NCBI GenBank assembly: GCA_028565715.1
Contig: JAOXYC010161105.1
Location: 1-13,416, forward strand
DNA length: 13,416 nucleotides
Direction: 5' to 3'
Source of the DNA: Phoronis pallida
Lineage: Eukaryota > Phoronida > Phoronidae
Both the position numbers and the translations under genes were made by a program. The notes under the pieces are model-generated. The model saw nothing but the letters and a program-made list of their open reading frames with translations, searched no databases and was not told the DNA's origin. Below, one piece after another: positions 1-8,539 of this stretch. Each line of letters opens with the position of its first letter. Positions within the stretch are counted from its first letter, which is position 1.

Positions 1-1
1 A

Positions 2-30
2 GTGTGTGTGTGCGCGCGTGTGTGTGTGTG
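2..30. repeat. (GT)n microsatellite with a CG interruption
   Basis: A run of GT dinucleotides is interrupted by three GC units. It lies in the intron downstream of exon 1. It is probably polymorphic and has no evident function. Confidence 0.9.
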
Positions 31-96
31 CTTACGTCTGTGCCTGTCCTGTATCTATTTGTAAATGCAAATTGATAATAATTAATGTTTATAAAG

Positions 97-113
97 AAAA
101 AAAAAAAAAAAAA
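97..113. repeat. A17 homopolymer
   Basis: Seventeen consecutive A residues lie in the intron downstream of exon 1, with no target duplication or retroelement body attached. On the gene strand this is a T tract. Confidence 0.85.
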
Positions 114-170
114 GATCTAAGTAAAAGTTAAATTGACATTATGGGTGGTATTATAATGTTGTATTCTTAC

Positions 171-338
171 TCCAGACACATTGAGCTCTTGATGTAGCAG
201 ACAATCCTGAAGTAATCCATCCTATTGGACATTCCACACACTTTAAAGACTCGGACTTGTTTCTGTAAAACCCTTGTATACATGGCTCACACTCGGTAGG
301 GTCGACTCTGTCAACCATGAATCCAGTTTCACAGTCAC
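171..338 (-). CDS. exon 1: GCC2/GCC3-type Cys-rich repeat (last exon in window)
   Basis: This 168-nt exon is symmetrical phase 1-1. The acceptor is TTTTATTAAAG at 340-339 and the donor is GTAAGAAT at 170-169. It encodes about 56 residues starting DCETGFMVDRVDPTEC and containing CEPCIQGFYRN and CVECPIGW, with six cysteines in the order expected for the family. The third block reads CPIG, matching the CPxG signature. One N-glycosylation sequon (NKS) is present. Exon 2 ends on C, so the junction codon is CGT (Arg). The coding sequence leaves the window in phase 1, so at least one more exon lies to the left. The fold should be a small disulfide-bonded extracellular module. The exact ligand or partner is unknown. 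Confidence 0.85.
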
Positions 339-2673
339 CTTTAATAAAACACAAGCATTAATGCACAGTTTGCTTTACCAGCCAAAAAATAAATACAGTG
401 AAACCATTCACTTATCAGGTAATGGAGTTATTAGATTGTTACTCATGCTCATATTAAGAGTATTTTCATACTGTCCAAGGCCATAAAATGAGATACCAAA
501 GCCATAAGTTAGCTAAAATACTCAAGGCTATTGAGGGTAACACCTGTGGGAACAATCAACAATGTAGTTTGGACCAAACTCACTCGAACCAAGGTTAATA
601 ACCACATTTGGTAAGTATGACGACAATAGCAGTAATGAACGCAATAACACACAAAAGTCGTTGCAGCTCAAAATGAACAAAATATGTTTTTATATCATGA
701 GAGTTCCTGTTTTGATAGTCAAAACAGACATTCACTTCGAAGACTTAAACTTGAGACCTTCAAACACCGTACATTTCCACCTTCAAAACTTTCAGAGTGA
801 GAAAAAAGACCTTATAATTGATAAGACGGTCAACTCTCACGAATACCATGTGCATCGACTTTTAATTCATGTCTGTTCAATGGGTCTAGTTGGCGAACCA
901 GATGGCGCTATTGTATTATGTGGCATTACCTGGTTCCCTAGCTAATCTTATGCAAGACCAGGCTGAAAAAACAAACTCTTTATCATTTGAAAACCAACTT
1001 GTGAGACTTTTACCGCCAAATAGAAGAGCTCTTTTGCAAAAAAGGTGTAAAAGTGATTTTCGTACTCGTAATTACAATAATTGATATAGGCCTAAGTGAA
1101 ACAGTATTTTTCTCTAATGAATTTTACAAATTAATATAGCATAAATATTTGAAAACACATATAAGGTGAATATATTAGTAAGTTATTAAATTTTTGTCTC
1201 AAACCCTCGATATGTAATTGCTTATTTGGCCTAGTAGTTCATTAATTTAAAAAAATCAATATAGAATTCGTGCATTCGTTGTATATCGGGGTTTGAGGCT
1301 CTTGTTAGATTAAAAAAATCTTGTACAATCGACCTCAGCTAAATAATTAAAATTGTTTTTAAAAATGCATTATCTCTGTAAAAAATATATTTTACGAATT
1401 ATTACTGTTGACGTTCGTTCAAGTTTTAATTCGACAACAGTCCTACTCAGGTTAACTTGCAATGTTTATGGTGTGTCATTTTCGTGGAAATTAATTAAAT
1501 AACAACAGGTACTGCATATTAATTTAAAAAAAAATAAAAATCTAAAGAATGTTTATGTAGATTGGTATTATAAATGTATAGATGTAATAAATAAATTGTG
1601 ATCTGCAGGCCTAGTTGTGTAAACACAGACCTGTTGACACGTACGGCCGCGATACACAAAGTCAAACAAAGTATCCATTTGGTCGCGAGTTCACGTGCAA
1701 TACAACCGTTTTGTAGAAGGTTTGTAACATGGCTGCTGAAGCTTCACACAATGCTGCTGCTAGTACACGTTATTCAAGACAGCGTTAAAAAAAATCTGTC
1801 ACTTCAAATTTTTTAAAAATTTCAGAGTTTATTCAGGGATGTTCCGTTATGATCGGAAAATAATTTTGAGGTATTCTAACTGCAACTTTTAAAACCAGGG
1901 GACATTCACATTTGTCGAGACTAGGGGTGAATCAGTAGGGTGACTGAACTTTATTTCAGTATTAAAAAAATGTTCTTGCTTCGATTTTCCTAAACATTTC
2001 AGAAAATGTCAAGACAGACAAGATTTATTAACTGGTTTTGTTTTTGCAACATTCTAGCAAGGATTTTTAACACCAATGATGTAGGCCTACTTCTACTCTA
2101 GGAACCCTGTTGAAATCATAGATTTCTGTCAAGACTCAAGTGGAGCTAGGTTGAATTTTGCAAACAGGTCCAAGACCAAGTCTACTGTCGAAAAACGTTC
2201 CGTTGAAATTGCATGCAATAATAGTGGGAGTGATATCTGCCCGCAAACTTGTGATTTGTAGTAGCAGTCCGAACTGTCGGCTACCGTAACATGTCCCTAA
2301 TTCCTTTTGTTTATGTGGCATTACCGACGCATGCGCTCTGGATAGCCACATAATACACTCGCGATCCTTTTGGTCAACTTAAAGCCTCATTGTATGTGTT
2401 GATTTTACTAATCTTGGTACTTGACTTAGCAAATAATTGCCATTCCAGCAATATTTCGCCAATTATTTTGGAAGTTATTGCAGCTCAAAGTTGTCCAATC
2501 CCCCCCTGTTTTCTGCTTACCGCTAAGAAGTTCCCTAGCGTCCAACAGGTACTGCTAGTAGCGCCCAATCTGCTGTAAGCAAAATTCGCGTGCACGCTTT
2601 TTTACACGGCAACATTGTAGAGTTGACAGTCTCTATATTTATGGTCTCTGGTAGGGTAGAAATGAATACTCAC
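339..2673 (-). other. intron between exons 2 and 1 (2.3 kb), no convincing internal gene
   Basis: This intron is AT-rich, with short oligo-A and oligo-T tracts and a GTAGGCCTAC palindrome near 2082. Plus-strand open frames at 661-945 and 890-1084 show no recognisable domain, and I treat them as chance. A 19-codon frame with a good ATG context at 1729 is equally unsupported. The 14-mer TATGTGGCATTACC occurs at 917-930 and again at 2312-2325, hinting at a degraded dispersed repeat. Confidence 0.6.
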
Positions 2674-2829
2674 GGACACAGCTAGTTGTACTAACTTGAC
2701 CAGTTTTTAAAGTAGTATAGCCGGTTGGACATGATATACAATCCGTCTGTAGTGTGTTGGGTTGGTAACTCCCAACAGGACATGATTGACACATACTATT
2801 AACTGACTTCTGACCAGCTGTGCAGTTCC
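2674..2829 (-). CDS. exon 2: GCC2/GCC3-type Cys-rich repeat
   Basis: This 156-nt exon is phase 1-1. The acceptor is GTTTTCAG at 2831-2830 and the donor is GTGAGTATTC at 2673-2672. It encodes NCTAGQKSVNSMCQSCPVG, then a CISCPTG block and a final Cys in STTSCV. The six cysteines match exon 1 in order and spacing. It is the shortest repeat of the set. NCT is a glycosylation sequon that overlaps the first Cys. The junction with exon 3 gives codon GGG (Gly) and the junction with exon 1 gives CGT (Arg). A plus-strand frame and a second minus-strand frame across this region are shadows. Confidence 0.88.
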
Positions 2830-3327
2830 CTGAAAACAATAAGAAGTCATGAAATCTATATTTTTGTAATTAGATCTTCTCATTTGAATAACTGTTTGTT
2901 CATAAACAAATAAAAATGAATATAAAATATAATAATAATAAGTGTATTTATATATCGCTTTATCTATGAGCATAGACATATTATAAACAAATAACTCTAC
3001 AGTTTGAAGTTGAAAGGTGCTGCTTGACATACTGAAAAATCAAAATGAAATATCGTTTTAAGTGACAACCATCATCTAGGTGGTTTCAAAGCCTAGAAAC
3101 ACAATTTGGGAGTTAGAAATGGCTTCATGATGTTATCCTCGCACAAACAGGTATAGGCATGTGATTGGTGGGAGAATTTTTAAATAACTTGTTTTGCTTA
3201 ATTTATAGCCCAATATACAACCCATCAAAGAACATGTAAACTGTCGAAAAAGCTACTAACTTCAATATGCACATCAATGTTGAGAACAATTACAAATAAT
3301 TTAAACACAGCAAAGTTGAAACGATAC
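2830..3327 (-). other. intron between exons 3 and 2 (498 bp)
   Basis: This is AT-rich intron sequence with a short AAT run near 2930. I see no gene, repeat family or regulatory element that I can support. Confidence 0.7.
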
Positions 3328-3489
3328 CTATATTACAGTCAGCAGAGGATGTTGACCCAGTAGACTTTGTGATTCCAATGCTGCACTTCTTACACGTGTC
3401 TTCCTTAGTCTTGTCTCGGTATGATCCTTGAGGACACATCTGACAAGTCGAGGAACCAGGTACATACTCAGAACCAGAAGCACAGTCCA
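3328..3489 (-). CDS. exon 3: GCC2/GCC3-type Cys-rich repeat
   Basis: This 162-nt exon is phase 1-1. The acceptor is TGTATTTCAG at 3491-3490 and the donor is GTATCG at 3327-3326, which is weaker than the others. The product begins DCASGSEYVPGSSTC and contains CQMCPQGSYRD and CKKCSIG, ending ADCNI. All six cysteines are present. The third block is CSIG rather than CPxG. Exon 4 ends on T, so the junction codon is TTG (Leu). It sits in the middle of an uninterrupted run of five such repeats (exons 5 to 1). The MITE is in the intron immediately upstream in transcription. Confidence 0.87.
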   Translation of the reverse strand, partial: WTVLLVLSMYLVPRLVRCVLKDHTETRLRKTRVRSAALESQSLLGQHPLLTVI

Positions 3490-3735
3490 CTGAAATACAG
3501 TTAGTAGTAAAATCTAAACAAAGCATAACAGTTGGTCGGGAACAATTATGCCCAGTGATTTTGACCTAAAAATGGGCCATGCAGTCTTAACACTGAGGAC
3601 CTAATACTGTTGGCATTCTTATTTAATAGGTTGAAATTTACATCCTGTTATATGGGTTCTAATTCTCATTATAACAGAAAGTTTGAGTGCATCTCATTTA
3701 AACATTGTATCTCCCTACAAAACACTTAGAACTAT

Positions 3736-3743
3736 ATTGACTG
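3736..3743. repeat. left target-site duplication ATTGACTG
   Basis: This exact 8-bp direct repeat abuts the left terminus of the MITE and is repeated at 4111-4118. Confidence 0.88.
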
Positions 3744-4110
3744 CCCGGGGGGGTTCTTGACATAAAAAGTATACGGGGACGTGCCGCCCAGAAGGGTGAC
3801 TTTTTGGTGAGAGATTTCCCTAGGAAAGGGTACCCTTTTCAAAGACAATTCCCTAGAGAAGGGTCTGCTTTTCTTGGTGAAAAACTCTACAGAAGGGTGC
3901 CAATCCATCAATTCAAGCTATAAATGACTTTTCGAAGGCTTATACTTTCACCAAATTCTTATAAAAGGGCAATCAAGTTTTCAATTTTACAAAAATTCCC
4001 TACGAAAGGGTGCCTTTTTCAGATGACTAACTCTACGAAAGGGTGGGTGTTCAAATTTCTGAACCGCACATCCCCGTCATGCAAAAGGCCAAGTACCCCC
4101 CCCCCCCGGG
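3744..4110. mobile_element. 367-bp MITE with CCCGGGGGGG termini and 8-bp target duplication, hAT-like
   Basis: The left end reads CCCGGGGGGGTTCTTGAC. The reverse complement of the right end reads CCCG(n)TACTTGGCC. Similarity continues inward over about 55 bp: ACGGGGACGTGC on the left pairs with ACGGGGATGTGC in the complement of the right. The element is flanked on both sides by a perfect ATTGACTG direct repeat. An 8-bp duplication is typical of hAT-superfamily insertion, so that is my assignment. P and Merlin elements also make 8-9 bp duplications. No transposase is encoded. The interior carries about five diverged copies of a CTACGAAAGGGTGCC-like block. Similar CCCGGGGGGG-ended repeats occur, to my knowledge, in several marine invertebrate genomes. 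Confidence 0.85.
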
Positions 4111-4118
4111 ATTGACTG
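4111..4118. repeat. right target-site duplication ATTGACTG
   Basis: This exact copy of 3736-3743 follows the right terminus CCCGGG. It occupies intron positions +9 to +16 after the exon 4 donor. Confidence 0.88.
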
Positions 4119-4126
4119 GTGCTTAC

Positions 4127-4303
4127 AGACACAGGGAGCTGTGCTTGAAGAACCTGTAGTAAATGTTGTCTGTGGAAGTCCACTGACACTGTTTGGACAT
4201 TTGGTGCACGAAGTCTGCCACACTTTGTCTTGATACTCCCCCTTTGGACATACAACGCATTTGTTACTTCCGGCATCAAGATATGCTCCTATGGAACAAT
4301 TTG
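4127..4303 (-). CDS. exon 4: GCC2/GCC3-type Cys-rich repeat (longest copy)
   Basis: This 177-nt exon is phase 1-1. The acceptor is ATCTTTTCAG at 4305-4304 and the donor is GTAAGC at 4126-4125. It encodes NCSIGAYLDAGSNKC, CVVCPKGEYQDK and CTKCPNSVSG, then a Thr/Ser-rich tail ending in APCV. It is the longest repeat because the segment between the fifth and sixth cysteines is expanded (TTFTTGSSST), a likely O-glycosylation patch. The third block lacks the usual CPxG glycine spacing. The first Cys lies in an NCS sequon. Junction codons are GCA (Ala) with exon 5 and TTG (Leu) with exon 3. A MITE starts just beyond its donor. Confidence 0.86.
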
Positions 4304-4333
4304 CTGAAAAGATACAATGACTGTAGGGGAGGG

Positions 4334-5207
4334 TGGGGTAAAGCGGCCCACCGGGTAAGACAGCCACCCCCTTAGTTAACGGTCTTAACGATGTTGCCGA
4401 GAGATGGCTACCATTTTATTTCTTTGCTGAACCGGTAGGAGTCGTAATTTCATATTGGTGCGAACCTAGCAGAAAGTTTTTGACAAGTTTTTGACACCCC
4501 TCAATGTAAAATGCGTACCACCCTTTCGTAGCACATTTAGAAGGATTTCAAATAAACAGCAAATTAACGTAAGTGTGAACGTTGCGACTTAGGCTGTTTT
4601 TGGCACTTTTTGAACATAGATTTCTCCGCAATGAGTGGTCGAATCTTCATGAAAATTAAAAGAATTTACTTTTTAGCCTTAGTAGAAGGGAAACGGGTCT
4701 CAGATTTTTTATTGACCTCTCCATTGCTGAGCTACATAGCTTCAAAAATGAAGACTTTCACAAAAAACAAAATTTAAGAAAATTTCAGCTTCAAAATTCA
4801 ATATTTCCAAAACTAAAAAATTTAGCAACATTTTGAGACCCGTTTCCCTTCAATACATAAATTGGACTATATTAAAATAAAAACCCTGCCCATATAGTAT
4901 GTATTGTTCCTGAAATCCTTGTTCAAAAAATAAATTGAATTTTTTTAGTAAAAAATTTGGTCACATGACCAAAATCAATTTTTTTAAATTTAAAGGTAAT
5001 CACAAGACTCCAAATTTATTCACCTTTCAGAAAATATATACTTTTGTGGGCAAAAAATAAACAGTATTCTTTGTATTTCATGAAAACTGACCACCCAGTG
5101 AGTCACTTATGAAGGTTCACACTTACGTTAATTGTGTGTTCAGAGCCTGCAGTAGTGCCTTATGAATGAGAAAAGCAGGAAAAGACCAGGGGAACCGTTT
5201 TACCCCA
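4334..5207. mobile_element. foldback-type DNA element with TGGGGTAAA-CGG termini
   Basis: The left end reads TGGGGTAAAGCGGCCCA. The reverse complement of the right end reads TGGGGTAAAACGGTTCCCC, so the ends form imperfect terminal inverted repeats about 20 bp long. Between them lie two further inverted pairs: 19 perfect bases at 4562-4580/5115-5133 and 17 perfect bases at 4685-4701/4835-4851. Looser inverted similarity joins them, for example GTGGTC..TTCATGAAA on the left against the complement of TTTCATGAAAACTGACCAC on the right. The interior is AT-rich and non-coding. I could not find a clear target duplication, so exact ends and superfamily are uncertain. A pogo/Tigger-like transposase relic starts 49 bp to the right and may belong to the same lineage. 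Confidence 0.6.
4562..5133. repeat. nested inverted repeats forming a ~570-bp imperfect palindrome
   Basis: The outer arms ATTAACGTAAGTGTGAAC (4563-4580) and GTTCACACTTACGTTAAT (5115-5132) are exact reverse complements, extended by one base pair outward. The inner arms GAAGGGAAACGGGTCTC (4685-4701) and GAGACCCGTTTCCCTTC (4835-4851) are also exact. The two pairs are not concentric (midpoints about 4848 and 4768), so the arms have gained or lost sequence since they formed. Confidence 0.85.
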
Positions 5208-5255
5208 TTGATATATTTAATAGGAAAAATACCTTAAAATACTTTTTTTTTGATA

Positions 5256-5447
5256 ATGCCGCGAAAATATGTCAGAAAGACAGAGCAAAATTCATGGGAG
5301 ACGGTGGCGATGGAAGAGGCAACAGCGGACATGAGTAATGGCTATGGTCGACAACTTACCTGCAAAAGACTAGCATCCTATCCAGTAGGAATTGTCGAAG
5401 TGTCAGATGACACAGAAGCCAGGATAGCATCTGGCTCTATCACCTAA
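5256..5447 (+). pseudogene. N-terminal fragment of a pogo/Tigger (CENP-B-like) transposase
   Basis: The frame opens with MPRKYVRKTEQNSWETVAM, followed by EEATADMSNGYG. From memory, this matches the start of Tigger/CENP-B-related transposases, whose N-terminal helix-turn-helix domain commonly begins MPRxYxRKT..xW..E.M..A. After about 31 residues the resemblance is lost, and the frame ends at a stop at 5445-5447. No DDE catalytic domain follows in any frame, so this is a truncated, dead copy. It lies on the strand opposite to the host gene, within its intron. An unrelated chance ORF is possible, but the opening motif makes that unlikely. Confidence 0.6.
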
Positions 5448-5450
5448 TTT

Positions 5451-5519
5451 ATGCTTATTAAACAAACCTACCTAGATGCATTCATCATCAAGGCACCCAA
5501 CCCATCACTTAATAAGCAT
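5451..5519. repeat. 11-bp inverted repeat with 47-bp loop
   Basis: ATGCTTATTAA at 5451-5461 is matched by TTAATAAGCAT at 5509-5519. It lies directly after the transposase relic. It could be a hairpin or a small element end. No flanking duplication was found. Confidence 0.6.
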
Positions 5520-5712
5520 GGTGGTGCCAGATTCAAATTGTCGTCTGCTTGGGATGGGAACTTACGACATCTCTTGAGATCTCAAACTCAGCGGTGAAAA
5601 ATACTATTCCCACAACACAATTGGTGAGGAGATGTCTCCGAATGTCCAGAGAATTAAAAGGTAAAATTTCAGTGGAACAGAGAATTTATAACTAATAGAA
5701 TATAAAACCTAC

Positions 5713-5871
5713 CATAACATTCATCTTCACTTATGGCCCCTGGAATTGCTGTCATATTGGTTCCGCATTCCATACAATCAAATGACCCAGAAACATTCTG
5801 GTAGTGACCCTGTTGACAGTCTTGGCAAACCTTAGTCAAATTGTTGAAGAATGAACCAGGGCCACATTCAA
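5713..5871 (-). CDS. exon 5: first GCC2/GCC3-type repeat of the five-repeat run
   Basis: This 159-nt exon is phase 1-1. The acceptor is TTGTCCATAG at 5873-5872 and the donor is GTAGGT at 5712-5711. It encodes ECGPGSFFNNLTKVC, CQDCQQGHYQNVSG and CMECGTNMTAIPG, ending DECY. Six cysteines are present. The third block is CGTN rather than CPxG, so the Pro is missing. Three N-glycosylation sequons (NLT, NVS, NMT) make it the most heavily glycosylated repeat predicted here. It continues directly from exon 6, whose last residues TDAC supply the extra preceding Cys. In SVEP1 the same order (linker, extra Cys pair, repeats) is found. Confidence 0.88.
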
Positions 5872-6248
5872 CTATGGACAATAAAAAGAAAGACAAATTA
5901 CAAAGTTAAATCATTTCATTTTGTAAACTATCACTTTGGTTTGAAAAAAAATTGATTGGTTGAAAATTAATGCGTAATATACAAAAATCAAACAGCCAAT
6001 GGCCAACAATCTGACTTCTTCAATATGAGACCACAGTTTATACCTTAATGCAAAGTATAGGCTTTCATTTACATTGTATATCAATTTCAAATAGTATTTC
6101 ATTCCTCCCCTGACCAACAAGTTAGTTATTATGAATTCCATCAAAAATAAAACAGCAAAGATAATTTAAACTAACTATAATATGTGCCCACATAATCATA
6201 TTCACTTGGGGCCCATATTGGCTTAATAAGTGATAAATCATTTATTAC
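5872..6248 (-). other. intron between exons 6 and 5 (377 bp)
   Basis: This is AT-rich intron sequence. Minus-strand open frames inside it (5911-6144) have no splice-phase support or domain. Nothing else was recognised. Confidence 0.7.
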
Positions 6249-6345
6249 CACACGCATCTGTTTCAAAAATGGTTCCAACTGGGCAGTCTGGCTCAGAGGC
6301 AATAACAACACTGCCAGGCAAAGGCGTGGCACCAGCAATTTCATC
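6249..6345 (-). CDS. exon 6: end of SVEP1-like linker domain leading into the repeats
   Basis: This 97-nt exon is phase 0 in and phase 1 out. The acceptor is TTCATTACAG at 6347-6346 and the donor is GTAATA at 6248-6247. It encodes DEIAGATPLPGSVVIASEP followed by DCPVGTIFETDAC. It is too short to stand out as an open frame and was found by tracing splice phase from exon 5 back to exon 7. The pattern of acidic residues, then a Pro-rich turn, a hydrophobic strand (SVVIA), Glu-Pro and a C-P-x-G-x-x-x block matches my recollection of the SVEP1 stretch ending ASPFCRPGSVL just before its GCC2/GCC3 repeats. The upstream intron is 3.07 kb, the largest here. Confidence 0.82.
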
Positions 6346-6488
6346 CTGTAATGAAATCAAAACATTCACTAAAAGCTGTGTACTATGGGATCTTCTATGT
6401 ATTCTGACCACTGAAGGTTTTTCAAATCATTTGAGAAATAATCATGGGACAAATTTGAGCAAGTGTATAGGGGTACAAACGCCATGAC

Positions 6489-6600
6489 AGTTGACTGGTG
6501 CTGGCCTATCTCTACTAAGACGTTTTGTTAAAATTCGTCAAGCAATTTTTGAGATAATGATTGGACAAAGAATTTGCATGAACAACTAACAGGATGGGCA
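6489..6600. repeat. diverged relic of a family-B array unit
   Basis: GACTGGTGCTGGCC, then a TTTTGTTAAAATTCGTCAAGCAATTTTTGAGA-like stretch and CTAACAGGATGG, follow the order of a family-B unit (8540-9258), with the box degraded. It lies on the far side of family A. Confidence 0.5.
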
Positions 6601-6937
6601 ATGTATCCACTATGGTGTAGTGAGTTTATGAAAAAGAACTTGGTTAATTAATACCCATTCTCTTTGGTATTTGCATGAAAGTTAACCTACATCTCAATGG
6701 CCAGACGTTCTGTTCCCCAATACTGAGGGCACCCCAGAGTGATACAGCAAATATAAAAAATACCTATGCTAAACAAATGCGTCCACGGCAAGTACAACAC
6801 TAGAGCAACGCTGAAAGAGATGCGTCCACGTGGGGGTACATTGAGAGAAAAAGCAGAAGTCGGGAATAATTTAACGAATGTTGGAACAGGGAAGACCTCA
6901 CAACCTCTTTATGTTTAAGCAAATCAACACCAAGAAC

Positions 6938-8374
6938 ATCTGTACCAAGTTTCATTTTTTACCAACAGGATGAGTAAGAATTGAAATGTTGCCCAAAACC
7001 TTTTCTTTGCAGCCAATAATGAGCAAGATATTGTATAGGCCTACTAAGTTTTGTCAAAATCGCTCGAGCAGTTTTAGAGAAAATCAATGAAAACCATTTT
7101 TAACGAACAAATTTGGCCAACAGGGGGAGCTTAGGTTCAGGTGTTGCCTTGAAAATCTTCACATTTCAGCCAATTATCAACCAAGTTTTGTCAAAATCGC
7201 TTGAGGAATTTCAGAGAAGATCAACAAAAACCAATAACGAGGATTTTTTACGAACAAATTAGGCCAACAGGGGGGAGCTAAGGGTTGACTCATAGTTCCG
7301 AAAACTTTGCTGTTGTGGCCAATCATCATCCAGAGTAAGTGTACCAAGTTTCTTCAAAATCGATTAAAGGGTTTCAGACAAAATTGATAAACACCAATAA
7401 CGAGGATTTTTTTAGGAACAAATTTGGCCAACAGGGGGAGCTAGGATTGTCTTATAGTTCCGAAAACTTTGCTGTTGTAGCAAATCATCATCCAAAGTAT
7501 GTGTACCAAGTTTCGTCAAAATCCCTTGATTTGGAGAAAATCAACAAATACCATTAAAGAAGATTTTTAACAAACACATTTGGCCAACAGGGGGAGCTAA
7601 GGTTGACTTATAGTTTCAAAAACTTTTTTGTGGTGGCCAATCATCAACTAGAGCATGTGTACCAAGTTTCGTCAAAATCGCTTGAGGGGTTTCAGAGAAA
7701 ATTGACAAAAACCATTAAAGAGGATTTTAAATGAACACATTTGGCCAACAGGGGGAGCTAGAGTTGACTTATAGTTCCGAAAACTTTGCTGTTGTGGCCA
7801 ATCATCATCCAAAGTATGTGTACCAAGTTTAGTCAAAATCGCCGCAGGGCTTTCGGAGAAAATTGACAAAAACCATTAAAGAGGATTTTTAACGAACACA
7901 TTTGGCCAACAGGGGAAGCTTAGGTTGAAATATAGTTCCGAAAACTTTTCTGCGGCGGCAAATTGTCAACTAAAGTATGTGTACCAAATTTTGGTCAAAA
8001 TCGCTTGAGGGGTTTTAGAGGAATTCAATGAAAACTAATTATGGCGATTTTTAACGAACATATTTGGCCAACAGGGAGAGCTAGGGTTGACCTATTGTCC
8101 CGAAAACCTTTTCATTCCGGCCAATCATCACCCAGAGCTAGTGTACTAAGTTTCGTCAAATTCACTCGAGTGGTTTCTGAGAAAATCTACGGAAACCAAT
8201 TATACCGATTTCCGCTCTTTTTTGCAAACAGGGGGAGCCTAGTTGAAGGTCACGACCTGAAAATCTTTTTGGACCAGCCCATTATGGCCCAGAACAAGTG
8301 TACCAAATTTTGTCAAATCCTGTCGAGCTGTTTTGGAAATAATCAACGGAAACCATTTGTGGACGACCCATGAC
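6938..8374. repeat. tandem array family A, ~157-bp units, box GCCAACAGGGGGAGC
   Basis: Boxes start at 7116, 7263, 7427, 7583, 7744, 7905, 8067 and 8224, with a degenerate one at 6961. Spacings run from 147 to 164 bp. Each unit also contains GTTGACTTATAGTTCCGAAA, GGCCAATCATCATCC, GTGTACCAAGTTTCGTCAAA and an AGAGGATTTTTAACGAAC block, all in the same order. Units around 7430-7920 are nearly alike, suggesting recent expansion. The outer units are more diverged. The array reads forward on the plus strand, antisense to the host gene. No transposase or coding capacity is seen. Confidence 0.9.
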
Positions 8375-8539
8375 CAACGACATACGACGGACAACGGAAG
8401 ACCACTGACCACCCGGATGACAACAATATGCGATCACATATAAATATGTGGACGCCTAACAATGTATATGAGGCATTTCTCAATAGTAAGTTAACAAAGG
8501 AATGAAGAAGATAGGTAGGTAGGTAAGCTATTGTCAATT
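8375..8539. other. spacer between array families, GAC-rich tail
   Basis: Family A ends in a CATACGACGGACAACGG-type GAC-rich tail followed by GCGATCACAT. Then comes AT-rich sequence with a short TAGG run at 8512-8525. Such tails end related dispersed repeats in other invertebrates, to my recollection, so this may be the true end of an element. Confidence 0.45.

Larger units (their letters stand above)
3490..4126 (-). other. intron between exons 4 and 3 (637 bp), more than half MITE
   Basis: The exon 4 donor GTAAGC (4126-4121) is followed within nine bases by the target duplication of a 367-bp miniature transposon (3744-4110). The rest, 3490-3735, is plain AT-rich sequence. Plus-strand and minus-strand open frames over the element are produced by its internal repeats and are not genes. 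Confidence 0.75.
4304..5712 (-). other. intron between exons 5 and 4 (1.4 kb), transposon-rich
   Basis: The intron is largely occupied by the inverted-repeat element at 4334-5207 and the transposase fragment at 5256-5447, with a small inverted repeat at 5451-5519. The last 190 bases before exon 5 hold nothing recognisable. No host exon candidate with matching phase was seen. Confidence 0.65.

Noticed and set aside
661-1084. Overlapping plus-strand open frames of 94 and 64 codons in the large intron
   Set aside because: They show no recognisable domain, no splice support, AT-rich composition like the surroundings, and each starts and ends arbitrarily.
1729-1788. Short plus-strand frame starting ATGGCTGCTGAAGC with a good start context, like a first exon
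   Set aside because: It is only 19 codons with an immediate stop, there is no usable donor in frame, and no partner exon was seen.
917-2325. 14-mer TATGTGGCATTACC present twice
   Set aside because: There is no similarity around the two copies beyond a few bases, so it is too weak to call a repeat family.
4019-4367. Minus-strand frame reading MMPEVTNALYVQRGSIKTKC across exon 4
   Set aside because: It is an out-of-frame shadow. The phase-consistent frame with six ordered cysteines and correct splice sites is the other one.
8512-8525. TAGG tetranucleotide run
   Set aside because: It has only about three and a half units, which is below what I would list as a microsatellite.
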